DNA from: Actinomycetales bacterium
GTDB lineage: Bacteria; Actinomycetota; Actinomycetes; Propionibacteriales; Nocardioidaceae
Assembly (NCBI GenBank): GCA_012513165.1
Contig: JAAZCT010000064.1
Coordinates: 1 to 12,884, forward strand
Length of the DNA: 12,884 nt
Direction: 5' to 3'
Every line of letters starts with the position of its first letter. Positions within the stretch are counted from its first letter, which is position 1. The notes beneath the pieces are model-generated. The model ran no database searches. It was not told the origin of the DNA and worked only from the letters and a program-made list of their open reading frames with translations. This document shows, piece by piece, positions 6,471 through 12,182 of this stretch. Position numbers and translations under genes: made by a program.

Positions 6471-6480
6471 GTTTCGAAAC
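6471..6480. promoter_or_regulatory. 10-bp perfect palindrome GTTTCGAAAC
   Basis: A self-complementary 10-mer lies in the 145-bp divergent spacer between the PspA-like and CHAP genes, 46 bp from the PspA-like ATG. Such palindromes can be dimeric regulator sites. No matching copy was noticed elsewhere in the window. Confidence 0.3.
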
Positions 6481-6507
6481 TACTGCTAAACGCCCGCAAC
6501 CGATAGT

Positions 6508-6530
6508 TCAAAGCGGGTTAGCCCCTTTGA
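6508..6530. promoter_or_regulatory. Hairpin/operator in the PspA-CHAP divergent spacer
   Basis: TCAAAG (6508-6513) pairs with CTTTGA (6525-6530) and GGG (6515-6517) with CCC (6522-6524), around a TTAG loop and with C6514 bulged. It is not followed by a T-tract, so it is not a standard terminator. It could be an operator or a structured leader of the CHAP mRNA. Its TCAAA/TTTGA cores resemble the repeats upstream of the LysM gene. Confidence 0.35.
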
Positions 6531-6546
6531 GCCATTCCCCTTTTCT

Positions 6547-6570
6547 AGGAATCGGAATACGCTTCCGAAC
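6547..6570 (+). promoter_or_regulatory. Hairpin between a possible ribosome site and the CHAP GTG start
   Basis: AGGA (6547-6550) lies 20 nt before the GTG at 6571, too far for normal use. Between them, TCGGAA (6552-6557) and TTCCGA (6563-6568) form a perfect 6-bp stem with a 5-nt loop. If folded, the stem would bring the AGGA to an effective distance of about 3 nt. This is inference. Confidence 0.3.
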
Positions 6571-7518
6571 GTGAAAAGGACTGGTTTCGTTGGCGCGACG
6601 GTGATGGCCATCGTCGCGTATTTCTCGATCGTTGTGATCAGTCCAGCTCAGGCATACACGCTGTATTGCAGCGGCGTGACCCAGCAGCAGGTGCTGGCGG
6701 GTGACACTTCGGGGTTCGGAAATCACATGAGCAAAAGCTATTGGCGCGCCTATGCGGGCCACAACTGCACCAACTATGCGGCCTATCGCATGTCGATCGC
6801 GGGCGTGCCTGCGCCGGGAATATTGATGGGCAACGGCAACCAGTGGGCTGCCAACGCCCGGAAACTTGGTTACACCGTGAATACGACTCCGGCAGTAGGA
6901 GCGATCGCTTCGTGGCCTGAGTCGACGAACCATGTGGGGTATGTGGAGGAAGTCGGGAAAGATTATCTCGTAGTTTCCGACTCCAGTTACACCTCAAAGA
7001 TCTTTAAGCGCTACCGAGTGAATAAGACGGACAGTTGGTACCCGAAGGAGTTCATTCACTTCTTGGGTGCTCCAGCGCCGACCCCGACGCCGACCCCGAC
7101 GCCGACCCCGACGCCGGCCCCGACAGTGACGCCGACTCCTACGCCCACCCCAACGGCGGCGCCCACGCCGAAGCCGACCGCGACGCCTACCCCGACACCG
7201 ACCGCGACGCCCGCCGCTAAACCGGCTGCCAGCACCGCCGTGACAGTCGCTGGGCCAGGCTCTATCAAGAGAACGAAGGCGCCCAAAGTTAAAGTCTGGG
7301 TCAAGTCTGCCGGCAAGCCGGTAGCTGCCGCGGGCACGATTGAGGTCTATCGCGGCACGAAAAAGATCAAAACGGTTAAGTACACAAAGGCGGCCAAAGG
7401 CTACGCCACCTTCAGCCTGCCGAAGTACAAGAAGGGCAAGCACACCTTCACGTTCGTGCACAAGGCGAACAAAGACTACAAAAAGTCGAGCAAAAAGAAG
7501 ACCATCAAGTTCACATAA
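6571..7518 (+). CDS. Secreted CHAP-domain peptidoglycan hydrolase with Pro-Thr linker and basic Ig-like tail
   Basis: The gene encodes 315 aa from a GTG start. Residues 1-28 are a signal peptide (MKR, hydrophobic core, cut after AQA). Residues about 40-165 are a CHAP amidase/endopeptidase domain: Cys66 in HNCTNYAAYR, His121 in NHVGYVEEV, with Asp137 as a possible third residue. CHAP enzymes cut peptide or amide bonds in peptidoglycan. Residues about 167-220 are a PT/PTPA-rich linker encoded by 12-bp repeats. Residues about 222-315 form a lysine-rich Ig-like domain (GTIEVYRGTKKIKTVKYT, HTFTFVHKANKDY), probably wall-binding. No LPxTG anchor is present. An internal ATG at 6604 would remove the charged signal-peptide end, so the GTG is preferred. 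The gene lies between the two halves of the Tad locus and may open peptidoglycan for the pilus or act in cell separation. Confidence 0.87.
   Translation: MKRTGFVGATVMAIVAYFSIVVISPAQAYTLYCSGVTQQQVLAGDTSGFGNHMSKSYWRAYAGHNCTNYAAYRMSIAGVPAPGILMGNGNQWAANARKLGYTVNTTPAVGAIASWPESTNHVGYVEEVGKDYLVVSDSSYTSKIFKRYRVNKTDSWYPKEFIHFLGAPAPTPTPTPTPTPTPAPTVTPTPTPTPTAAPTPKPTATPTPTPTATPAAKPAASTAVTVAGPGSIKRTKAPKVKVWVKSAGKPVAAAGTIEVYRGTKKIKTVKYTKAAKGYATFSLPKYKKGKHTFTFVHKANKDYKKSSKKKTIKFT
7078..7213 (+). repeat. 12-bp tandem repeat encoding the Pro-Thr linker
   Basis: Three exact copies of CCGACCCCGACG (7078-7113) are followed by a copy with two changes (7114-7125), then increasingly diverged Pro/Thr/Ala codons to about 7213. 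Each unit encodes Pro-Thr-Pro-Thr. Loss or gain of units keeps the reading frame, so linker length could vary between strains. Confidence 0.85.
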
Positions 7519-7541
7519 GCGTCATGCGTGATGCCCGCCAA

Positions 7542-7609
7542 TGTGGCTAATGCGCCTAGATAATCCACATGTTTCTGGTGGGAAGTGAACTTTTCCACAT
7601 TTTTCCAAA
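7542..7609. promoter_or_regulatory. Cluster of TCCACA-type motifs upstream of tadA
   Basis: TGTGGCTAA (7542-7550, complement TTAGCCACA), TAATCCACA (7561-7569), TTTTCCACA (7591-7599) and TTTTCCAAA (7601-7609) lie in the 157-bp spacer before tadA. The last three start 30 and 10 bp apart, in helical phase. The 9-mer TTTTCCACA also occurs upstream of the SAF gene. It resembles a DnaA box but could be a site for the local HTH protein. No clear -35/-10 pair was found here. Confidence 0.45.
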
Positions 7610-7675
7610 TCCCCATCCCAACGGGCTCATTTCCCGGCAGTATCGGCCTCGCCGTTACGTAAAAGGGGTGTACGT

Positions 7676-8896
7676 GTGAGTTCCACCAGATTGCTCTCTG
7701 ACGAGTTTCGTGGGTTGATTCGAGCTCGAGGCCTCGATCCGCATCGCGATATCGAGGCCGTGCACGCGGCCGCGCGAGAGACCGTTCAGTCCCATGAGTC
7801 GCGCAGCATGACCGGCATGGTTCCGGTGTTGGACGATCCAGAATCGCTCATGAACGAGTTGGTGGCCGAACTGATCGGCCTCGGTCCGCTGCAAGCGTTG
7901 ATTGACGATCGGGATATCGAGGAAGTGTGGATCAACGCGCCGGACAGGGTCTGGATCGCCAAGAATGGCAAACACGAACTGACGTCCGTCATGTTGGATA
8001 CCGGGCTAGTGCACGAGCTTGGGGAACGCATGTTGGCCGGAACCGGTCGCAGGCTCGACATCAGCCACCCATTCGTCGACGCCATGTTGCCTGGTGGTCA
8101 CCGACTCCACGTCGTGCTCGACGGGGTCGCACGCGGGTTCACCGCGATCAACATTCGCAAGTTCGGCACGAGAGTCTCGCGTCTCGACGACTTAGTCACC
8201 TTCGGTTCGCTGACCCCCGCTGCTGCCGAGTTCCTCCGTGCAAGCGTCATCGCGGGACTCAACATTGTCGTCTCCGGCGGAACCCAAGCCGGAAAAACCA
8301 CCCTCCTCAATTGCCTTGCCAGCGAGATCCCAGGCACGCAGCGGCTGATCTCGGTGGAAGAAACGTTCGAACTCCAATGCAGCCACCCAGACTGGGTCGC
8401 CATGCAGACTCGGCAACCGGGGCTCGAAGGGACTGGCGGCATAGAACTGCGCGACCTCGTCAAAGAGACCTTGCGGATGCGACCGAGCCGAATCATCGTG
8501 GGCGAAGTGCGTGCCGAGGAGTCTTTGGATCTCTTGATCGCGCTCAACGCAGGGCTGCCCGGCATGGCTTCGATCCACGCGAACGGCGGAAAGCAAGCGC
8601 TCGTCAAACTGTGTACTTTGCCTCTGCTGGCCGGGGAAAACGTCTCTTCGTCGTTCGTGGTTCCCACGGTTGCGGCCTCGGTAGACCTCGTAGTGCACGC
8701 CACCTTGGACGCCTCGGGCAAACGCAGCGTCAGCGAAATCATCGCGCCGACGGGTCGAAGTGAACGAGGTTTGATCGAAGCCGAGACGGTGTTCGTGCGG
8801 CAGAACGGTGAGCTGGGGAAAGGGCCCGGCCGACCCCATCGACGCGAAGCCTTCGACGCCGCCGGGATCGACTTGGAGTCGCTATGGGTATGGTGA
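7676..8896 (+). CDS. tadA: TadA/CpaF-family secretion ATPase
   Basis: The gene encodes 406 aa. This is the hexameric motor ATPase that powers Tad (Flp) pilus assembly at the inside of the membrane. After an N-terminal helical region (1-60) comes the TadA N-domain with LIGLGPLQALIDDRDIEEVWINAPDRVWI (66-94). The RecA-like core has Walker A GGTQAGKTT (201-209), Asp/Glu box VEETFEL, Walker B IIVGE (273-277, Glu277) and GMASIHANGG. It continues with a KLCTLPLLAGENVS segment typical of actinobacterial CpaF proteins. The GTG start has a GGGG site 7 nt upstream. The 3' end overlaps tadB by 13 nt. It probably heads the transcript running through to the TadG-like gene, with the TCCACA motif cluster upstream. 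Confidence 0.95.
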   Translation: MSSTRLLSDEFRGLIRARGLDPHRDIEAVHAAARETVQSHESRSMTGMVPVLDDPESLMNELVAELIGLGPLQALIDDRDIEEVWINAPDRVWIAKNGKHELTSVMLDTGLVHELGERMLAGTGRRLDISHPFVDAMLPGGHRLHVVLDGVARGFTAINIRKFGTRVSRLDDLVTFGSLTPAAAEFLRASVIAGLNIVVSGGTQAGKTTLLNCLASEIPGTQRLISVEETFELQCSHPDWVAMQTRQPGLEGTGGIELRDLVKETLRMRPSRIIVGEVRAEESLDLLIALNAGLPGMASIHANGGKQALVKLCTLPLLAGENVSSSFVVPTVAASVDLVVHATLDASGKRSVSEIIAPTGRSERGLIEAETVFVRQNGELGKGPGRPHRREAFDAAGIDLESLWVW

Positions 8897-9744
8897 CCGC
8901 ACTGGTATTTGGTTGGGGCGTGTGGCTCGTCGTCGACGGGTTCCTCTACCCACCCCGCGAACCACGAATTCGTGAGAAGCCCGAACCTTGGCTCCGCACC
9001 CAACTGAACGAGGCCGGCATGTGGGATGTGCCCGTTCGGAACGTGTGGTTCGCCGCGGCAGCCTGTTCAGTCGTCGGAGCAATCCTTGCGTTGCTGCTCA
9101 GCGGTCAACTCGTGCTGGGAGCCATCGCAGGCTTCGCAGCCGCGGTCATTCCGCTGGCATTCGTCCGGGGGCGCATCAACCGTCGGCGTCGCGAGTTTTC
9201 CGAAGCGTGGCCTGACGCGGTCGACAACCTCACGTCAGCCATTCGCGCGGGACTCTCACTGCCCGAAGCGCTGATAGCCCTCGCCGAAACCGGCCCGGAA
9301 GCGCTTCGGCCATCGTTCGCCGTGTTTGCCCAGGAGTATCAACGAACCGGCCGCTTCGCCGACTCGTTGACCGTGTTGAAACAGCAACTGTCTGATCCGG
9401 TCGGGGACCGCATCGTCGAAGCGTTGCGGATTGCTAGGGAGGTGGGCGGCGGCGACATCGCACACATGATGCGCACGCTATCGGCCTTCCTGCGTGAAGA
9501 TATGCGCACTCGGGCCGAACTTGAGGCCCGCCAATCGTGGACCGTCAGCGGTGCTCGTCTAGCCGTGGCCGCGCCATGGGTGGTGTTGGTGATGATGTCC
9601 GGCAGTTCCAGCGGCTTGGCGGCTTTCAGTTCGCGCGTGGGATTCCTCGTCCTCGTGACGGGCGCGATCGTGTGCGCGGCGGCTTACTACCTCATGCTGC
9701 GGTTAGGGCGCCTCCCTGCCGAGCCGAGAGTTTTGGTCGCATGA
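8884..9744 (+). CDS. tadB: TadB-like inner-membrane platform protein (T2SS-F domain)
   Basis: The gene encodes 286 aa. Hydrophobic helices lie at about 4-20, 53-72 and 75-94, and again near 230-250 and 256-277. The soluble GspF-type segment between them (about 105-225) contains NLTSAIRAGLSLPEALIALAETGPEALRP and IVEALRIAREVGGGDIAHMMRTLSAFLRED, typical of T2SSF domains in TadB. With TadC it forms the membrane platform that the TadA motor acts on. A GGAG site lies 6 nt before the ATG at 8884, inside tadA; an ATG at 8890 is an alternative. The stop overlaps the tadC start as ATGA. Confidence 0.92.
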   Translation: MGMVTALVFGWGVWLVVDGFLYPPREPRIREKPEPWLRTQLNEAGMWDVPVRNVWFAAAACSVVGAILALLLSGQLVLGAIAGFAAAVIPLAFVRGRINRRRREFSEAWPDAVDNLTSAIRAGLSLPEALIALAETGPEALRPSFAVFAQEYQRTGRFADSLTVLKQQLSDPVGDRIVEALRIAREVGGGDIAHMMRTLSAFLREDMRTRAELEARQSWTVSGARLAVAAPWVVLVMMSGSSSGLAAFSSRVGFLVLVTGAIVCAAAYYLMLRLGRLPAEPRVLVA

Positions 9745-10661
9745 GCGGCGCACTCGCGGGCGCAGCGATCGGGGCGACTTTCGGTCTCGGGGCAGTCGTC
9801 GCGGTCACCGGATACCGAGCCGTGCGGACACCGTCACTCTCGATGCGTGTCTTGCCTTATGTGCGGGATCTCGCGTCCGTCTCAGGCCGTCCAGCCAAGA
9901 GTTCTGAACTGACCGACGCGCTAGTGGAGAAACTCGCGTCCGCCCAGCGAACGGTCGCGGAAACGGTCAGCGGCACCGCGGGCGTCGAGCGGCGACTACT
10001 GAATTCGGGCTCGGCCGATTCGGTTGCAGACTTCCGCGCTCGGCAATGGTCGTCTGGCGTGATTGGTTTCGCGCTGGCCTCCGCGCTCGGCCTCGTGTTG
10101 TGGGGCGTCTACCAGTTCACGGCGCTCGGGATTCTGGGTCTCAGTTTCGCGGGGTTCGTGGGCGGCATGTATTGGTGCGACGTGCGGTTGACTGCCGCCG
10201 TGAGTCGATACGAGGCCCAGATGGCACGCGAGTTCCCGGTAGTCGCCGATCTGCTTGCACTGTCGGTCGCAGCGGGCGAAAGCCCCTTGGCAGCGGTTCA
10301 ACGAGTGGTGTTGGTCAGTCACGGCCCGCTCTCGAAGGAACTGGCGAAACTCGTGGCGCAGGTCCGATCGGGCGGCACGACGGCCGACGCATTTGAAGCC
10401 TTGTCTAAGCGAGTTGGTGTCTTGAGCGTTTCCCGATTCGCCGCGACCATGGCCGTCGCGATCGAACGGGGCACGCCACTGATCTCGGTGCTTCACGCCC
10501 AAGCTGCGGACGCCCGAGAAGCCAGCAGGCGAACCCTGATCGAATCGGCTGGCAGACGCGAGATCCTCATGCTCATGCCGGTGGTCTTCTTGGTGTTGCC
10601 GACCGTCATTGTTTTCGCTTTTTATCCCGGAATGATCGCTCTGACTTTCGTCAGCGGTTGA
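9741..10661 (+). CDS. tadC: TadC-like inner-membrane platform protein (T2SS-F domain)
   Basis: The gene encodes 306 aa. There is one N-terminal membrane helix (4-24), a variable region, two helices at about 104-145, a GspF-type soluble domain and a C-terminal helix (about 277-300, LMLMPVVFLVLPTVIVFAF). The soluble domain contains EFPVVADLLALSVAAGESPLAAVQRV and a later RFAATMAVAIERGTPLISVLHAQAADAREASR. This is the layout of TadC, the partner of TadB. The ATG at 9741 overlaps the tadB stop by 4 nt; the open frame upstream to 9537 lies within tadB and is not used. Confidence 0.9.
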   Translation: MSGALAGAAIGATFGLGAVVAVTGYRAVRTPSLSMRVLPYVRDLASVSGRPAKSSELTDALVEKLASAQRTVAETVSGTAGVERRLLNSGSADSVADFRARQWSSGVIGFALASALGLVLWGVYQFTALGILGLSFAGFVGGMYWCDVRLTAAVSRYEAQMAREFPVVADLLALSVAAGESPLAAVQRVVLVSHGPLSKELAKLVAQVRSGGTTADAFEALSKRVGVLSVSRFAATMAVAIERGTPLISVLHAQAADAREASRRTLIESAGRREILMLMPVVFLVLPTVIVFAFYPGMIALTFVSG

Positions 10662-10683
10662 CCCAATCCACCATCCAACGAAT

Positions 10684-10690
10684 AGGGGAG
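10684..10690 (+). promoter_or_regulatory. Strong independent ribosome site of the pilin gene
   Basis: AGGGGAG sits 3 nt before the pilin ATG in a 32-nt gap after tadC. The neighbouring tad genes overlap each other instead. A separate strong site fits the need for much more pilin than platform protein. Confidence 0.55.
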
Positions 10691-10693
10691 AAC

Positions 10694-10870
10694 ATGAAGA
10701 AACGAGTACAAGCGCATCTTGAGTGGCGCGCCCGCCAAGAACAAGGCGACGTGCCAGGCTGGGTGATGATTACCCTGATGAGCGCGGGAATCGTGACCGC
10801 GCTGACGGCAATCGCGAGTCCGCGGTTGTCCGTCATGTTGGATCGGGCGTTGGCGTCCGTCGGCGGATGA
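10694..10870 (+). CDS. Small Flp-like pilin candidate
   Basis: The gene encodes 58 aa: a charged leader (MKKRVQAHLEWRARQEQG), then a single hydrophobic helix (about 22-40) and a short tail. This is the layout of class IVb (Flp) prepilins, where a TadV/CpaA-type peptidase cuts after a glycine. Cutting after Gly18 would leave a 40-aa pilin starting DVPGW. The position +5 residue is Gly22, not the usual Glu. It is probably the major subunit because of its position between tadC and the tadE genes and its own strong ribosome site, which also decides the start. An upstream in-frame ATG at 10658 lies within the tadC end. Its stop overlaps the next start (ATGA). Confidence 0.75.
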   Translation: MKKRVQAHLEWRARQEQGDVPGWVMITLMSAGIVTALTAIASPRLSVMLDRALASVGG

Positions 10871-11253
10871 ATCGCGCTGCCCACGAACGCGGTTCGGCGG
10901 TTCCAGAGTTCGTGCTGGTGTTGGTCGTCTTGGTGCCGGTCATCGCAGCGATCGTGCATCTGGCTTTGGTGATGCACGTGCGAAACACCGTCACGTCGGC
11001 CGCGAGCGACGGAGCGCGTTCGGGTGCCGCACGAGGTGCCACGACCGAGCACGCGGTGGCTCGGACTCAGTCGCTCATTTCGTCCGCTATCGCGGCTCGC
11101 TTTGCCAGTGAGGTGGAGGCTCGGCACGTGATGCGAGAAGGCGTGCCGATGGTTCAAGTCCAGGTGCGAACGAGCGTTCCCGCGTTGGGCTTGGCCGGGC
11201 CGAGCACGCGGGTGTCTGCAACGGCACACGCGATTTTGCAGGACCAGCGGTGA
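10867..11253 (+). CDS. TadE-type pseudopilin
   Basis: The gene encodes 128 aa. The leader MNRAAHERG is followed by SAVPEFVLVLVVLVPVIAAIVHLAL, a prepilin site after Gly9 with Glu14 at +5 and Phe15 at +6, then one membrane helix. The outside part has SAASDGARSGAARGATTEHAVART, the usual TadE continuation, and a beta-rich tail. TadE-like pseudopilins are minor components of the Tad machine. The ATG at 10867 overlaps the pilin stop (ATGA). The open frame extends upstream to 10723 but overlaps the pilin gene and is rejected. Confidence 0.85.
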   Translation: MNRAAHERGSAVPEFVLVLVVLVPVIAAIVHLALVMHVRNTVTSAASDGARSGAARGATTEHAVARTQSLISSAIAARFASEVEARHVMREGVPMVQVQVRTSVPALGLAGPSTRVSATAHAILQDQR

Positions 11254-11675
11254 AGTCTCGTGATGAATCGGGCAGCGCAGTGATCGAGTTCACGATGCTG
11301 ACGCTCGTGCTGATCGTCCCGTTGTTTTACATCGTCGTGGCCGTGTTCCAGGTGCAAAAAGCATCGTTCGGAGTCACGGCGGCGAGCCTCGCAGCGACGC
11401 GCGCGTTTGTCCAAGCGCCGGATCTCGAAACCGCGGAGCGGGTCTGGCGCCACGCTGCCGAGGTGACGTTGTCCGATCACGGCGTCGAGGGCGCACAACT
11501 CTCTCGTCGATGCGAGCCGCAGTGTTTCGTTTCGGGATCATCCGTCGAGGTCACGGTTGTCGTGAAGCAGCCGTTGCCCTTGGCCCCGGTGATTCTGGGC
11601 GAAACCTTGAGTTCAATCACCGTCGAGTCTCGACACCGCGAACCTTTCGGAAAGTACCGAGCGAATGCGAACTAG
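11250..11675 (+). CDS. Second TadE-type pseudopilin
   Basis: The gene encodes 141 aa from a GTG start that overlaps the preceding stop as GTGA. The leader MKSRDESG is followed by SAVIEFTMLTLVLIVPLFYIVVAVFQVQKASFG: prepilin site after Gly8, Glu13 at +5 and Phe14 at +6, one membrane helix. It then has the AASLAATRAFVQAPD continuation. The extracellular part has Cys88 and Cys92 (CEPQC), absent from its neighbour, which could form a disulphide. Its 3' end overlaps the next gene by 11 nt. It probably pairs with the previous TadE as a minor component. Confidence 0.85.
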   Translation: MKSRDESGSAVIEFTMLTLVLIVPLFYIVVAVFQVQKASFGVTAASLAATRAFVQAPDLETAERVWRHAAEVTLSDHGVEGAQLSRRCEPQCFVSGSSVEVTVVVKQPLPLAPVILGETLSSITVESRHREPFGKYRANAN

Positions 11676-12114
11676 AGGATCGCGATCAGAGCGCCTCGAC
11701 CGTGAAGAGGCTGGCAACATCAGCGTCGTCACGATCGGCTTCTTGGCTGTGGTGGGCTTGCTGGTCGTGGTTGTGGTCAACACATCGGCGGTGTTCCTCG
11801 CTCACCGCCAGTTAGCGAACCTGGCAGACAGTATTGCGCTGGCAGCAGCGGACGTCGTCGATGAAAACTATTACCAATCGCGGGCAGACGTCAGCGACGT
11901 GCAAATTGCCGAATCCCGAGCGCGATCCGATGCCCAGGCTCGTTTGAACCCAGACACCTCGCTGGCGTTGAGTGTTTCCGGCGATGAGGTCGTGGTCAGA
12001 CTCGAGCGCACGGTCGACCTGTGGCTGGTCCCGGGGATGCGTCCGCAGACCCGCGTCGTGGCCGAAGCGCGCGCTCAGATCGCCGTCTTGCTTCCCGCCG
12101 CGCTAGCCCCCTAA
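11665..12114 (+). CDS. TadE/TadG-like pilus protein (Rv3654c-type)
   Basis: The gene encodes 149 aa. A basic leader (MRTRGSRSERLDREEAG) precedes a membrane helix (about 19-42) and then NTSAVFLAHRQLANLADSIALAAADVVDE. That ANLADSIALAAA segment is typical of the TadG/Rv3654c-like proteins that close actinobacterial tad operons. The rest is a small polar, beta-rich extracellular domain. A prepilin-like site follows Gly17, but +5 is Val22 and not Glu, so processing is uncertain. The ATG at 11665 lies inside the previous gene (11-nt overlap). It is the last gene before prfB. Confidence 0.82.
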   Translation: MRTRGSRSERLDREEAGNISVVTIGFLAVVGLLVVVVVNTSAVFLAHRQLANLADSIALAAADVVDENYYQSRADVSDVQIAESRARSDAQARLNPDTSLALSVSGDEVVVRLERTVDLWLVPGMRPQTRVVAEARAQIAVLLPAALAP

Positions 12115-12134
12115 CACTCGCGGTTAGAGGTGGA

Positions 12135-12173
12135 ATGACGGTCAAAGATGTGACCGAAGCAGCGACCAAGTAA
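12135..12173 (+). CDS. Possible 12-codon leader peptide ahead of prfB
   Basis: ATG at 12135 followed by ACG GTC AAA GAT GTG ACC GAA GCA GCG ACC AAG and TAA encodes MTVKDVTEAATK. A good purine-rich ribosome site (AGAGGTGG, 12126-12133) precedes it, and its stop lies 9 nt before the prfB GTG. prfB itself has only a poorly placed AAAGGG. This could be a coupling leader. It is too short to judge by coding signal, and chance is possible. Confidence 0.35.
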   Translation: MTVKDVTEAATK

Positions 12174-12182
12174 TCTCAAAGG

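Noticed and set aside
7078..7213. Possible CRISPR-like or other repeat array
   Set aside because: The units are 12 bp with no spacers, and translate to a Pro-Thr linker within an intact gene.
7519..7540. Terminator after the CHAP gene
   Set aside because: Only a short imperfect GCGTCA/TGATGC stem is present with no T-tract.
7561..7609. Replication origin from DnaA-box-like motifs
   Set aside because: There are only a few imperfect boxes, no AT-rich unwinding region and no dnaA/dnaN nearby. A regulatory role is more likely.
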